Translations under genes and position numbers: made by a program
NCBI RefSeq assembly: GCF_025215155.1
Contig: NZ_JALHAM010000118.1
Source: Dryocola clanedunensis
Lineage (GTDB): Bacteria; Pseudomonadota; Gammaproteobacteria; Enterobacterales; Enterobacteriaceae
Strand: one strand, 5' to 3'
DNA length: 64,000 nucleotides
Part shown: positions 1 to 8,081 of the stretch, piece by piece
Numbering within the stretch: position 1 is the first letter of the stretch
How the letters are laid out: each line of letters starts with the position of its first letter
Notes under the pieces: generated by a model
Seen by the model: the letters and a program-made list of their open reading frames with translations, nothing else
Told to the model about the DNA's origin: nothing
The model's database searches: none

Positions 1-130
1 TTGAAAATAGCCGCTTTCTGATTAATTAATACACACCATAGTTTAAGTTAAAGCGCGACGCGTTTAATTCTTACGTCACGTTTGCTATCTTCCCGTGGCG
101 TATAGCGGCATAAACCAGGTTGAGGCAGTA

Positions 131-1231
131 ATGAAAGGAAGTTGGACAAAGTACCTTATAACAGGCGTGATGGTCATGGCGCTGGCGGCTTGTTCGTCAA
201 AACCGACCGATAAAGGCCAACAGTATAAAGATGGTAAATTCAGCCAACCTTTCTCGCTGGTCAATCAGCCAGAGGCGGTCGGCGCACCTATTAATGGTGG
301 TGACTTCGCCGAGCAGGTTAACCAGATCCGTTCCGCCTCCCCAAGACTCTATAATAGTAAGAGCGACATTTATGGCGCGGTGCAGCAATGGCTGCGGGCA
401 GGCGGCGACACCAGAACGCTGAGTCAGTACGGCCTGGATGCCTGGCAGATGGAAGGCGCAGATAACTACGGTAACGTGCAGTTTACCGGCTATTACACGC
501 CGGTAGTGCAGGCGCGTTATACCCGTCAGGGTGAGTTCCAGTACCCTATTTACCGTATGCCGCCAAAACGTGGGCGTCTGCCGTCTCGTGCAGAGATTTA
601 CAGCGGCGCGCTTAGCGACAGCTATATCATCGCCTACAGCAATTCTCTGATGGATAACTTCATTATGGACGTGCAGGGCAGCGGCTATATCGACTTCGGC
701 GACGGTCGTCCGTTAACCTTCTTTGGCTACGCAGGCAAAAATGGCCACGCGTATCGCAGCATTGGTAAAGTGCTTATCGACCGTGGAGAAGTAAAGAAGG
801 AAGATATGTCGATGCAGGCTATCCGTCACTGGGGAGAGACCCACAGCGAGGCGGAAGTACAGGAGCTGCTGGAGCAGAATCCTTCCTTCGTCTTCTTTAA
901 ACCTGCCAGCTACGCACCGGTTAAAGGCGCAAGCGCGGTGCCACTGATTGGCCGTGCCTCTGTGGCTTCCGACCGCTCTATCGTCCCTGCGGGCACGACA
1001 ATCCTTGCGGAAGTGCCACTGCTGGACAATAACGGTAAATTTAACGGGAAATATGAGCTGCGGGTCATGGTGGCGCTGGATGTCGGCGGAGCGATTAAAG
1101 GTCAGCACTTCGATATTTATCAGGGGATTGGGCCAGATGCCGGTCACCGGGCCGGATGGTATAACCACTATGGCCGGGTCTGGGTGCTGAAGAACGCTCC
1201 CGGCGCCGGGGGCAATGTCTTCAACGGCTAA
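131..1231 (+). CDS. mltA: Membrane-bound lytic murein transglycosylase A
   Basis: Outer-membrane lipoprotein that cleaves the MurNAc-GlcNAc bond of peptidoglycan, leaving 1,6-anhydro-muropeptides. The start at 131 puts a lipoprotein signal (hydrophobic stretch ending LAAC, Cys21) at the N-terminus; an upstream in-frame GTG at 95 would bury that signal and is rejected. The product is 366 aa, against 365 in E. coli. The C-terminal 3D-type double-psi barrel is visible around residues 305-345 (ALDVGGAIKG, then DIYQGIGPDAG), with the first Asp near 317 as the likely catalytic acid. It is followed by a hairpin that also holds a promoter for tcdA. Nothing is unusual in the protein. Confidence 0.96.
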   Translation: MKGSWTKYLITGVMVMALAACSSKPTDKGQQYKDGKFSQPFSLVNQPEAVGAPINGGDFAEQVNQIRSASPRLYNSKSDIYGAVQQWLRAGGDTRTLSQYGLDAWQMEGADNYGNVQFTGYYTPVVQARYTRQGEFQYPIYRMPPKRGRLPSRAEIYSGALSDSYIIAYSNSLMDNFIMDVQGSGYIDFGDGRPLTFFGYAGKNGHAYRSIGKVLIDRGEVKKEDMSMQAIRHWGETHSEAEVQELLEQNPSFVFFKPASYAPVKGASAVPLIGRASVASDRSIVPAGTTILAEVPLLDNNGKFNGKYELRVMVALDVGGAIKGQHFDIYQGIGPDAGHRAGWYNHYGRVWVLKNAPGAGGNVFNG

Positions 1232-1247
1232 TCGCCGTTTCCCTTCT

Positions 1248-1276
1248 TTGTCAGCAATCAACGCGGGCTGTATAAT
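1248..1276 (+). promoter_or_regulatory. Predicted sigma-70 promoter for tcdA
   Basis: TTGTCA (1248-1253), a 17-bp spacer and a perfect TATAAT (1271-1276), about 60 bp before the tcdA start. The -10 hexamer is exactly the loop of the hairpin at 1263-1284. Both motifs are seen directly; activity is inferred. Confidence 0.6.
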
Positions 1277-1289
1277 CAGCCCGCTGTTT
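1263..1289 (+). terminator. Terminator-like hairpin after mltA
   Basis: Perfect 8-bp GC-rich stem (1263-1270 with 1277-1284), 6-nt loop, followed by a short TGTTT. It lies 32 bp after the mltA stop and overlaps the predicted tcdA promoter. Confidence 0.55.
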
Positions 1290-1335
1290 CATGCATAACC
1301 CTGTACCCCGCAAAGATCCACCCGAGGAAAACGTC

Positions 1336-2148
1336 ATGTCTGTAGTTCTCTCCGATGCCTGGCTGCAACGCTTTGGCGGCACTGCCCGTCTCTATGGGCG
1401 CGATGCGCTGCAACTCTTTGCCGATGCGCATGTTTGCGTGATTGGTATTGGCGGCGTTGGCTCATGGGCTGCAGAGGCGCTGGCCCGTACCGGCATTGGC
1501 GCATTGACGCTAATCGATATGGACGACGTTTGCGTGACCAACACTAACCGGCAGATCCACGCGCTGCGCGATAACGTTGGTCAGGCAAAAACAGAAGTGA
1601 TGGCGGCACGCATCCGTGAAATCAATCCGGAATGCCGTGTGACGGTAGTGGATGATTTTATTACTGCCGACAATGCCGCGCAGCTTCTGAGCCAGGGCTT
1701 TAGCTACGTTATTGACGCTATCGACAGCGTGCGTCCAAAAGCGGCGCTGATCGCGTATTGCCGCCGTAACAAGATCCCGCTGGTCACCACTGGCGGTGCG
1801 GGAGGACAAATTGATCCCACGCAGATCCAGGTTAGCGATCTGGCGAAAACCATTCAGGATCCGCTAGCGGCGAAGCTGCGTGAAAGGCTGAAGAGCGATT
1901 TCGGCGTGGTGAAGAACAGTAAAGGTAAGCTCGGCATCGACTGCGTGTTTTCAACTGAAGCGCTGGTTTATCCGCAGGCGGATGGCTCAGTGTGTGCGGC
2001 GAAGAGCACGGCGGATGGCCCGAAACGCATGGATTGCGCGTCCGGTTTTGGCGCGGCGACCATGGTGACCGCCAGCTTTGGTTTTGTGGCGGTTTCCCAT
2101 GTATTGAAAAAGATGCTGGCGAAGGCGCGGCGAGTCGACGTTAAGTAG
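1336..2148 (+). CDS. tcdA: tRNA threonylcarbamoyladenosine dehydratase (CsdL)
   Basis: E1-like (ThiF/MoeB family) ATP-dependent enzyme that dehydrates t6A37 of tRNA to the cyclic ct6A form. The nucleotide-binding loop GIGGVGSWAAEAL sits near residues 37-49. An IDMDDVCVTNTNRQ adenylation motif follows. The start at 1336 is chosen for its GAGGAAAA ribosome-binding site and fits the family (270 aa; 268 in E. coli); an upstream in-frame ATG at 1291 would add 15 unconserved residues. The convergent csdE-csdA pair next door supplies the sulfur-relay partners this enzyme works with. The stop codon TAG lies inside a REP-type repeat that starts at 2145. Confidence 0.95.
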   Translation: MSVVLSDAWLQRFGGTARLYGRDALQLFADAHVCVIGIGGVGSWAAEALARTGIGALTLIDMDDVCVTNTNRQIHALRDNVGQAKTEVMAARIREINPECRVTVVDDFITADNAAQLLSQGFSYVIDAIDSVRPKAALIAYCRRNKIPLVTTGGAGGQIDPTQIQVSDLAKTIQDPLAAKLRERLKSDFGVVKNSKGKLGIDCVFSTEALVYPQADGSVCAAKSTADGPKRMDCASGFGAATMVTASFGFVAVSHVLKKMLAKARRVDVK

Positions 2149-2175
2149 GGTGGATAAGCACCAGCGCCATCCACC
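2145..2175 (+). repeat. REP-like palindrome, copy 1
   Basis: Imperfect palindrome with GGTGGATAAGC and GCGCCATCCACC arms, between convergent tcdA and csdE. It belongs to a family with other copies at 9290, 20174, 33754, 33800, 43204 and 47484. It overlaps the tcdA stop codon. Confidence 0.75.
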
Positions 2176-2180
2176 AGAAA

Positions 2181-2621
2181 TTACGCGTTTGCCGCCTGTT
2201 TAACCGCATCGGCTAACGCGGCAAGCCCGCTGCTGCGCGACGCGCTAAGCTGGTGACGCAAGCCTAATTCATCAAACAGCGACAGAGGATCTGCATTTCG
2301 CAGGTCTTCCGGCGTTCTTCCTTCTATCGCCGTTAACAGTACCGCCAGCAAACCTCGAACGATGCGCCCTTCGCTGTCGCCATAGAAGTGCAGCGTGCCG
2401 TTGCTTTCCAGCTCATGACCAAGCCAGACGCGATTTTCGCAGCCGGCAATTTCAATCTCATCGCGCTTTAAATCCGCGGGCAGGGCAGGAAGCTGTTTGC
2501 CGAGCAGAATCAGCTGGCGGTATTTATCTTCCCACTGCTGGAGCGGGATGAACGTTGCCCGCAGCGTGTCCGGGGTGATGGCATGGCCAAACGGATGGCC
2601 TGCCAGAAATACACTCGTCAT
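2181..2621 (-). CDS. csdE: Sulfur acceptor protein CsdE
   Basis: SufE-family protein that takes persulfide sulfur from the desulfurase CsdA. It is 146 aa (147 in E. coli). The conserved acceptor Cys is at residue 61 in the IEIAGCENRVWLG motif. Its ATG follows the csdA stop codon with no base between them, so the two are almost certainly one transcript with coupled translation. In E. coli CsdA-CsdE works with TcdA, encoded convergently here, in ct6A formation. No anomalies seen. Confidence 0.95.
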   Translation of the reverse strand: MTSVFLAGHPFGHAITPDTLRATFIPLQQWEDKYRQLILLGKQLPALPADLKRDEIEIAGCENRVWLGHELESNGTLHFYGDSEGRIVRGLLAVLLTAIEGRTPEDLRNADPLSLFDELGLRHQLSASRSSGLAALADAVKQAANA

Positions 2622-3827
2622 TTAATCCACCAGGAGTTCCAGGGCGCGATCGATAGCCTTTACCAGCGCATCCACATCGCTTTGTGTGTTGTAAGGGGCG
2701 AAGGAGGCGCGCAGGGTGCCGCTGACGCCCAGTGCTGCCAGCAAAGGCTGGGCGCAGTGCTGACCCGCACGTAAGGCAATGCCGGATTCGGCCAGCAGGG
2801 TAACCAGATCGCTGTGATGAACGCCTGCAAAATCAAAAGCCAGCAGGCTCGAGTCCTGACAGCGGAAGCTGCGGAAACCAGGTCGTTTAGCCAGCTCCGC
2901 TTCTGCAAGCGTGGCAAGGCCGCGGCTGTATGCTTCTGCCTCCGCAATATCAATTTGCGAGAGCCACTCCAGGGCCGCGCTCAGGCCAATCACACCGGCA
3001 ACGTTTGGTGTCCCCGCTTCAAAGCGATAGGGCACCGCCTGGGTTTTGAAGCCGTCAAACGAAACGTGGGTGATCATTTTGCCGCCGCCAAGCCACGGTG
3101 ACATCTCTGCCAGCAGTTCAGTTTTGCCATAGAGTGCGCCGATGCCTGTCGGTCCATATAGCTTATGGGCAGAGAATGCATAGAAGTCGATACCCAGACT
3201 TTGCACATCCGGCGGGCAGTGCACCACTCCCTGTGCGCCATCCACCATGACAACCGCACCAGCTTCGTGGGCAAGGCTGATAGCTTTTGCCAGATCGGGA
3301 CAGCCGCCGGTGACGTTCGACATCTGTCCAAGTGCGAGAATTTTGCTTCTCTCATTAAGCAGAGAAGGGAGTTTGCTGAGATCGGCGAGGTAATCTTTGC
3401 CAATCGGCAATTTGACGATACGCGCACCGGTCTGCTCTGCGACCATCAGCCACGGGACGAAGTTGGCATGGTGCTCGGCTTCGCTAACAATGATTTCATC
3501 GCCTGCCTGCAGACGCGGTCGGGCAAAGCATTGGGCAACCATGTTAATGGCTTCGGTAGTACCGCGTGTCCAGATAATATCCTTACCGGAGGGCGCATTC
3601 AGCAGTTCGGCCACCGTGTCACGTGCCGCTTCGTAGCGGGCGGTAAGGCGCTGAGCTGTAGGAAACTGGCTGCGGTGGACGTTACCTGCGCTGAGGCTGT
3701 AAAACTGCTGGCTGGCTTCAATCACTGCCAGGGGTTTTAAAGCGGTTGCCGCGCTGTCGAGATAGACGCCCGCATCTGCCAGCGCCGGGAACTGGCTGCG
3801 AAAAACGGCGGGATTAAATGCTTTCAT
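2622..3827 (-). CDS. csdA: Cysteine desulfurase CsdA
   Basis: PLP enzyme of the NifS/SufS class (group II) that removes sulfur from L-cysteine or cysteine sulfinate. It is 401 aa, as in E. coli. Visible landmarks: the cofactor lysine in FSAHKLYGPTG (about residue 225), EAEHHAN for PLP stacking, and the active-site Cys in RAGQHCAQPL (about residue 358) on a short group II loop. It is the first gene of the csdA-csdE unit. Confidence 0.96.
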   Translation of the reverse strand: MKAFNPAVFRSQFPALADAGVYLDSAATALKPLAVIEASQQFYSLSAGNVHRSQFPTAQRLTARYEAARDTVAELLNAPSGKDIIWTRGTTEAINMVAQCFARPRLQAGDEIIVSEAEHHANFVPWLMVAEQTGARIVKLPIGKDYLADLSKLPSLLNERSKILALGQMSNVTGGCPDLAKAISLAHEAGAVVMVDGAQGVVHCPPDVQSLGIDFYAFSAHKLYGPTGIGALYGKTELLAEMSPWLGGGKMITHVSFDGFKTQAVPYRFEAGTPNVAGVIGLSAALEWLSQIDIAEAEAYSRGLATLAEAELAKRPGFRSFRCQDSSLLAFDFAGVHHSDLVTLLAESGIALRAGQHCAQPLLAALGVSGTLRASFAPYNTQSDVDALVKAIDRALELLVD

Positions 3828-4023
3828 GATTATCCTCGTGTCAGTCTGTAGATCGTCGCGTATTTCCCGCCAACAAACAAGAAATGTGTCACGTTCGGAA
3901 TTTTCCGCTTAACCTGGCAAAGTCATGAAAGAGAGTTATGCTAATTATTGTTTGGCTAAGGTTTCAGCCAGTAAGCAGAAGTGGTTTAAGTAGCATTAAA
4001 ATCTACATACAAGGAGAAGAACG

Positions 4024-4251
4024 ATGAATAAGGCAGCCGCAATCGTATCTGCATGTCTGATGACTTTTACACTAGCAGCATGTTCCAGCCCGAACTACGT
4101 CATGCACACCAATGATGGGCGCACCATCATAGCCGACGGCAAACCTCAGACCGATGATGAAACCGGGATGATTATGTATAAAGATGCTAACGGCAACAAA
4201 CAGCAGATTAACCGTACTGACGTGAAAGAGATGGTTGAGCTCGACCAGTAA
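4024..4251 (+). CDS. ygdI: YgdI/YgdR family lipoprotein
   Basis: Small predicted lipoprotein (75 aa) of the DUF903 family; molecular function unknown. The signal ends in LAAC with the lipidated Cys at residue 20, followed by SSPNYVMHTNDGRTI, typical of the YgdI/YgdR/YqhH group. An AAGGAGAAG ribosome-binding site precedes the ATG. The gene sits between csdA and gcvB/gcvA, its place in E. coli. The terminator of the convergent sRNA gcvB lies a few bases past its stop. Confidence 0.93.
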   Translation: MNKAAAIVSACLMTFTLAACSSPNYVMHTNDGRTIIADGKPQTDDETGMIMYKDANGNKQQINRTDVKEMVELDQ

Positions 4252-4260
4252 AAAATGGGC

Positions 4261-4466
4261 AAAAAAAAGCACCGCTTCAGGCGGTGCTACATTAATCACT
4301 ATGGACAGACAGGGTAAATGTACAGTAAGTGAAAAAGGGGTAGCTTAGCTACCGGGGTCTGGAATGCCAGACCAATTGCAAACACAACAACACAACATCA
4401 CAACCGTAAGCCAAAAGCCCTCCAGAACACGCATTCCAGATAACTTTTCGTTCCGGCTCAGGAAGT
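4261..4466 (-). ncRNA. gcvB: GcvB small regulatory RNA
   Basis: Hfq-dependent sRNA of about 206 nt that represses many amino-acid and peptide transporter mRNAs. The 5' end (about 4466, ACTTCCTGAGCCGG) matches the E. coli RNA as I remember it. The GU-rich R1 seed region is the complement of the CA-rich stretch 4376-4408. The RNA ends in a perfect 8-bp hairpin (4268-4275 with 4281-4288) followed by eight Us. It is divergent from gcvA, whose product is its known activator. Confidence 0.93.
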
Positions 4467-4472
4467 GCCGCC

Positions 4473-4501
4473 ACTATAGGTATTTGCTGGTGCATCCTCA
4501 A
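4473..4501 (-). promoter_or_regulatory. gcvB promoter
   Basis: On the minus strand TTGAGG (4496-4501), 17 bp, then TATAGT (4473-4478), 7 nt before the GcvB 5' end. The 4502-4594 stretch towards gcvA is AT-rich and contains CTAAT, the core reported for GcvA binding, so it probably holds the shared GcvA sites. Confidence 0.65.
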
Positions 4502-4594
4502 CGGACAATTTATAATGGCTCAGATAAAAAAAACTAATAGGTTAATTTAAATAATCTGTTTGTTAACAGCCATTAACATTTAAGCCTGTCTACT

Positions 4595-5512
4595 ATGTCC
4601 AAGCGCTTACCACCTCTGAATGCTTTACGTGTTTTTGACGCAGCTGCTCGTCACCTGAGTTTTACGAAAGCGGCCGAAGAGTTATTTGTCACTCAGGCGG
4701 CAGTTAGCCACCAGATTAAGTCTCTTGAGGACTTTTTAGGGCTAAAACTGTTCCGTCGCCGTAACCGCTCCTTGCTGTTGACCGAAGAGGGGCAGAGTTA
4801 TTATCTGGATATTAAAGAGATTTTTTCACAGCTCACCGAAGCCACGCGCAAGCTCCAGGCGAGAAGCGCAAAAGGCGCATTGACGGTAAGTTTATTGCCC
4901 AGTTTTGCTATTCACTGGCTGGTGCCTCGCCTGACAAGCTTTAACTCAGCTTATCCGGGAATCGACGTCCGTATCCAGGCCGTAGACCGTCAGGAAGATA
5001 AACTTGCTGACGATGTCGACGTGGCGATTTTTTACGGGCGCGGGAACTGGCCGGGCCTGCGTGTTGAAAAACTCTACGCTGAATATCTGCTGCCCGTCTG
5101 CTCGCCTATGTTACTTACCGGCGACAGGCCAATCAAAACCCCGGAAGACCTCGCGCAACACACTTTATTGCACGATGCTTCTCGCCGGGACTGGCAGACT
5201 TACACACGCCAGCTGGGCGTAAGCCATATTAATGTGCAGCAGGGGCCGATATTCAGCCACAGCGCAATGGTGCTGCAGGCGGCAATCCATGGTCAGGGGA
5301 TCGCGCTGGCGAACAACGTGATGGCGCAAACCGAGATAGAAGCCGGACGTCTGGTTTGCCCGTTTAACGATGTGCTGGTCAGTAAAAATGCCTTTTATCT
5401 GGTTTGTCATGACAGCCAGGCAGAACTCGGTAAAATAGCGGCATTCCGGCAGTGGATCCTGGCAAAAGCCGCCAGCGAACAAGAAAAATTCCGCTTCCGC
5501 TACGATCAATAA
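4595..5512 (+). CDS. gcvA: Glycine cleavage system transcriptional regulator GcvA
   Basis: LysR-family regulator of the gcvTHP glycine-cleavage operon and of gcvB. It is 305 aa, as in E. coli. The N-terminal winged helix-turn-helix (residues about 18-60: FTKAAEELFVTQAAVSHQIKSLE) is typical LTTR, followed by a periplasmic-binding-like effector domain. It is divergent from gcvB with about 130 bp of shared regulatory DNA. Confidence 0.97.
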   Translation: MSKRLPPLNALRVFDAAARHLSFTKAAEELFVTQAAVSHQIKSLEDFLGLKLFRRRNRSLLLTEEGQSYYLDIKEIFSQLTEATRKLQARSAKGALTVSLLPSFAIHWLVPRLTSFNSAYPGIDVRIQAVDRQEDKLADDVDVAIFYGRGNWPGLRVEKLYAEYLLPVCSPMLLTGDRPIKTPEDLAQHTLLHDASRRDWQTYTRQLGVSHINVQQGPIFSHSAMVLQAAIHGQGIALANNVMAQTEIEAGRLVCPFNDVLVSKNAFYLVCHDSQAELGKIAAFRQWILAKAASEQEKFRFRYDQ

Positions 5513-5560
5513 TGGTTTCATCGCGCGGTACATCACCGCGCCCTACTTTAGGGTTACAAA

Positions 5561-5956
5561 ATGACCAGCCGTTTCATGCTGATTTTTACCGCTATCAGCG
5601 GATTTATCTTTGTTGCGCTCGGTGCCTTTGGGGCTCACGTGTTAAGCAAGTCTCTCGGCGTCATGGAGATGGGGTGGATTCATACCGGGCTGCAGTATCA
5701 GGCGTTTCATACGCTGGCTATTTTTGGCCTCGCGGTTGCCATGCAGCGCCGCATCAGCATCTGGTTTTACTGGAGTAGCCTGTTTATGGCGCTCGGTACC
5801 GTGCTATTCAGCGGCAGCCTTTATTGTCTGGCGCTGTCGCATTTACGCCTGTGGGCGTTTGTTACACCGGTCGGTGGCGTCTGTTTTCTCGCCGGTTGGA
5901 TTTTGATGTTGATTGGTGCAATGCGCCTGAAACGTAAGGGCGTAAGCCATGAATAA
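5561..5956 (+). CDS. ygdD: DUF423 family inner-membrane protein
   Basis: Small integral membrane protein of 131 aa with four predicted hydrophobic helices (about residues 5-25, 45-60, 68-90 and 98-122). GAFGAHVL and HTLAIF are typical of the DUF423/YgdD family. Its function is not established. The last 8 bases overlap the start of rlmM, so the two genes are probably cotranscribed and translationally coupled. Confidence 0.93.
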   Translation: MTSRFMLIFTAISGFIFVALGAFGAHVLSKSLGVMEMGWIHTGLQYQAFHTLAIFGLAVAMQRRISIWFYWSSLFMALGTVLFSGSLYCLALSHLRLWAFVTPVGGVCFLAGWILMLIGAMRLKRKGVSHE

Positions 5957-7052
5957 CAAAGTGATTTTGTACTGCCGCCAGGGCTTCGAAAAAGAGTGCG
6001 CGGCAGAGATTACCGATAAAGCAGGGCAGCGCGGCGTCTATGGCTTTGCCCGCGTTAAAGACAACAGTGGCTATGTTGTCTTTGAATGCTACCAGCTCGA
6101 AGACGCAGATAAGCTGGCCCGTGAGCTGCCGTTCAGCGATCTGATCTTCGCCCGCCAGATGATTGTGGCCGGGGAACTGTTAAAAGATCTTCCTCCTGAA
6201 GATCGCATCACCCCGATCACCGGCATGCTGCAAGGCGTGGTAGAGAAGGGCGGCGATCTGCGCGTTGAAGTCGCGGATACTAACGAAAGCAAAGAGCTGA
6301 TGAAGTTCTGCCGCAAGCTGACGGTGCCGCTGCGTGCCAGCCTGCGTGAGGCCGGCGTGCTGACCAACTACGAAACGCCAAAACGCCCGGTTGTGCATGT
6401 GTTCTTTATTGCACCAGGCTGCTGTTACACGGGCTATTCGTATACCAACAATAACTCTCCCTGGTATATGGGCATTCCGCGTCTGAAGTTCCCATCCGAT
6501 GCGCCAAGCCGCTCAACGCTGAAACTGGAAGAGGCGTTTCACGTTTTCATTCCGGCAGACGAGTGGGACGAGCGTCTGGCAAACGGCATGTACGCCGTGG
6601 ATCTGGGGGCCTGTCCTGGCGGCTGGACCTATCAACTGGTACAGCGCAACATGTGGGTCTCTTCTGTCGATAACGGCCCAATGGCACAAAGCCTGATGGA
6701 TACCGGACAGGTGACCTGGCTGCGTGAAGACGGGTTTAAATACAAGCCGACGCGCAACAACATCTCGTGGATGGTCTGCGATATGGTTGAGAAGCCGGCG
6801 AAAGTCGCCAGCCTGATGGCAACCTGGCTGGTCAACGGCTGGTGCCGGGAAACCATCTTTAACCTTAAGCTGCCGATGAAAAAGCGCTACGAAGAGGTGT
6901 CCCAGAATCTGGCGCAGATCCGTGAGAAGCTGGAAGAAAACGGCATCAGCGCACAGATTCAGGCCCGCCAGCTCTATCATGACCGTGAAGAAGTGACTGT
7001 ACACGTGCGCCGCATGTGGGCTGCCGTTGGTGGCCGTCGCGACGAACGTTAG
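5949..7052 (+). CDS. rlmM: 23S rRNA 2'-O-ribose methyltransferase RlmM (C2498)
   Basis: SAM-dependent methyltransferase that modifies C2498 of 23S rRNA. It is 367 aa (366 in E. coli). An N-terminal THUMP-like region is followed by a Rossmann methyltransferase domain. The SAM motif DLGACPGGWTYQL lies near residue 218, with WMVCDM and FNLKLPMKKRYEE downstream, which carry catalytic Asp and Lys of the K-D-K-E set. Four bases after the stop a CCCTCTCCC-type repeat begins. Confidence 0.96.
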   Translation: MNNKVILYCRQGFEKECAAEITDKAGQRGVYGFARVKDNSGYVVFECYQLEDADKLARELPFSDLIFARQMIVAGELLKDLPPEDRITPITGMLQGVVEKGGDLRVEVADTNESKELMKFCRKLTVPLRASLREAGVLTNYETPKRPVVHVFFIAPGCCYTGYSYTNNNSPWYMGIPRLKFPSDAPSRSTLKLEEAFHVFIPADEWDERLANGMYAVDLGACPGGWTYQLVQRNMWVSSVDNGPMAQSLMDTGQVTWLREDGFKYKPTRNNISWMVCDMVEKPAKVASLMATWLVNGWCRETIFNLKLPMKKRYEEVSQNLAQIREKLEENGISAQIQARQLYHDREEVTVHVRRMWAAVGGRRDER

Positions 7053-7056
7053 AACT

Positions 7057-7138
7057 TACCCTCTCCCTGAAAGGGAGAGGGTAAGGAAACTCGATCCAAT
7101 CCCCTCGCCCCTTTGGCGAGAGGGTTAGGGTGAGGGGG
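7057..7138 (+). repeat. CCCTCTCCC-type intergenic repeat, copy A
   Basis: Two adjacent hairpins (ACCCTCTCCCT with AGGGAGAGGGT, then CCCCTCGCC with GGCGAGAGGG) joined by AACTCGATCCA. A second copy with the same joint lies at 11565-11640. This copy runs into the 3' end of xni and encodes its last residues and stop. Confidence 0.8.
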
Positions 7139-7895
7139 AATTTCCCGTCAACCTTAACTGCTGCAAATTCCCTTCAAGATTTAAATCTGTCTGTAATCGT
7201 GCCACCTGTCGGCAGGTGAACGCGCTCTCTTTATGCTGCTCCAGCTTCTTGCGCCACTTCTCCGGCACTTCATCAAGCTTTTCATATAATGCTTCGAGCG
7301 TAGAAAACTGGTTAATTAACTGGGTTGCGCTTTTGGGACCAATGCCCGCTACGCCAGGGATCTTGCTGCTGCTGATGCCTGCCAGCCCCCAGAAGTCCGG
7401 CAGTTGCTCCGGCAGCACGCCATACTCTTTGGCAATAAATGGCGCATCCAGCCAGCGCTTCTGAAAATAATCCCTAATCTGAATTGTCGGGGCCAGCAGC
7501 TGGCAGAATCCTTTATCCGTGGAGACAATCGTGGCGTGGTGGCCATTTACGGCTAGCTTGGCGGCAAGGGTCGCGGCGAGATCGTCTGCCTCGTTACCCT
7601 GAGAATGCCAGCATGCTACACCCCGGCGAATGAAGGCCTCCCTGATGGCTGGCATTTCCAGCTCCAGCGCTTCCGGCATGGGCACCCGGCCTGCTTTATA
7701 GTCAGGCAATACCTGATGACGCCAGCCTTCACGTCTCTCTTCATCGTCAAATACCGCCACGGCGTGAGTCGGCTGGCTGTGATTGATGAGCTGTGAAAGC
7801 GCATGGACGCAGGTCTCTACACACGGCGAACCCTGCACCGCGTGGATACGGCGAATCAGATTCAGGGCGTCGACGATAAGTAGATGAATGCTCAT
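7125..7895 (-). CDS. xni: Flap endonuclease Xni (ExoIX)
   Basis: 5'-3' exonuclease-fold flap endonuclease related to the small domain of DNA polymerase I. The start at 7895 gives MSIHLLIVDALNLIRRIH and a 256-aa product (251 in E. coli); 11 residues from an upstream in-frame ATG are unconserved. Visible: an Asp-rich metal site (NEADDLAATLA, STDKGFCQL) and the helix-hairpin-helix ISSSKIPGVAGIGPKSA. The extra C-terminus (GNSPSP) and the TAA come from repeat copy A, so the end of this gene appears to have been rewritten by the repeat. Confidence 0.94.
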   Translation of the reverse strand: MSIHLLIVDALNLIRRIHAVQGSPCVETCVHALSQLINHSQPTHAVAVFDDEERREGWRHQVLPDYKAGRVPMPEALELEMPAIREAFIRRGVACWHSQGNEADDLAATLAAKLAVNGHHATIVSTDKGFCQLLAPTIQIRDYFQKRWLDAPFIAKEYGVLPEQLPDFWGLAGISSSKIPGVAGIGPKSATQLINQFSTLEALYEKLDEVPEKWRKKLEQHKESAFTCRQVARLQTDLNLEGNLQQLRLTGNSPSP

Positions 7896-8081
7896 GATTT
7901 TTTTACCAGATGAATGAACCGCAGCCACTTTATCACGTCCCCTGGCAGGGGGCTAACCTGAGAAATCATTTCAGGAAAGCAGCTCGCAAAAAAATCATTC
8001 TGTTTTCAATCGGAAAAGACATTGCTTATTAATTTGGTTGCTATGTATATTTTATCGGAATAAAAAAACAGAGATAACAAT

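Noticed and set aside
1..130. Possible tRNA genes upstream of mltA (metZWV lie there in E. coli)
   Set aside because: No tRNA-like cloverleaf or CCA end is visible in the bases before mltA; if present they lie left of the window.
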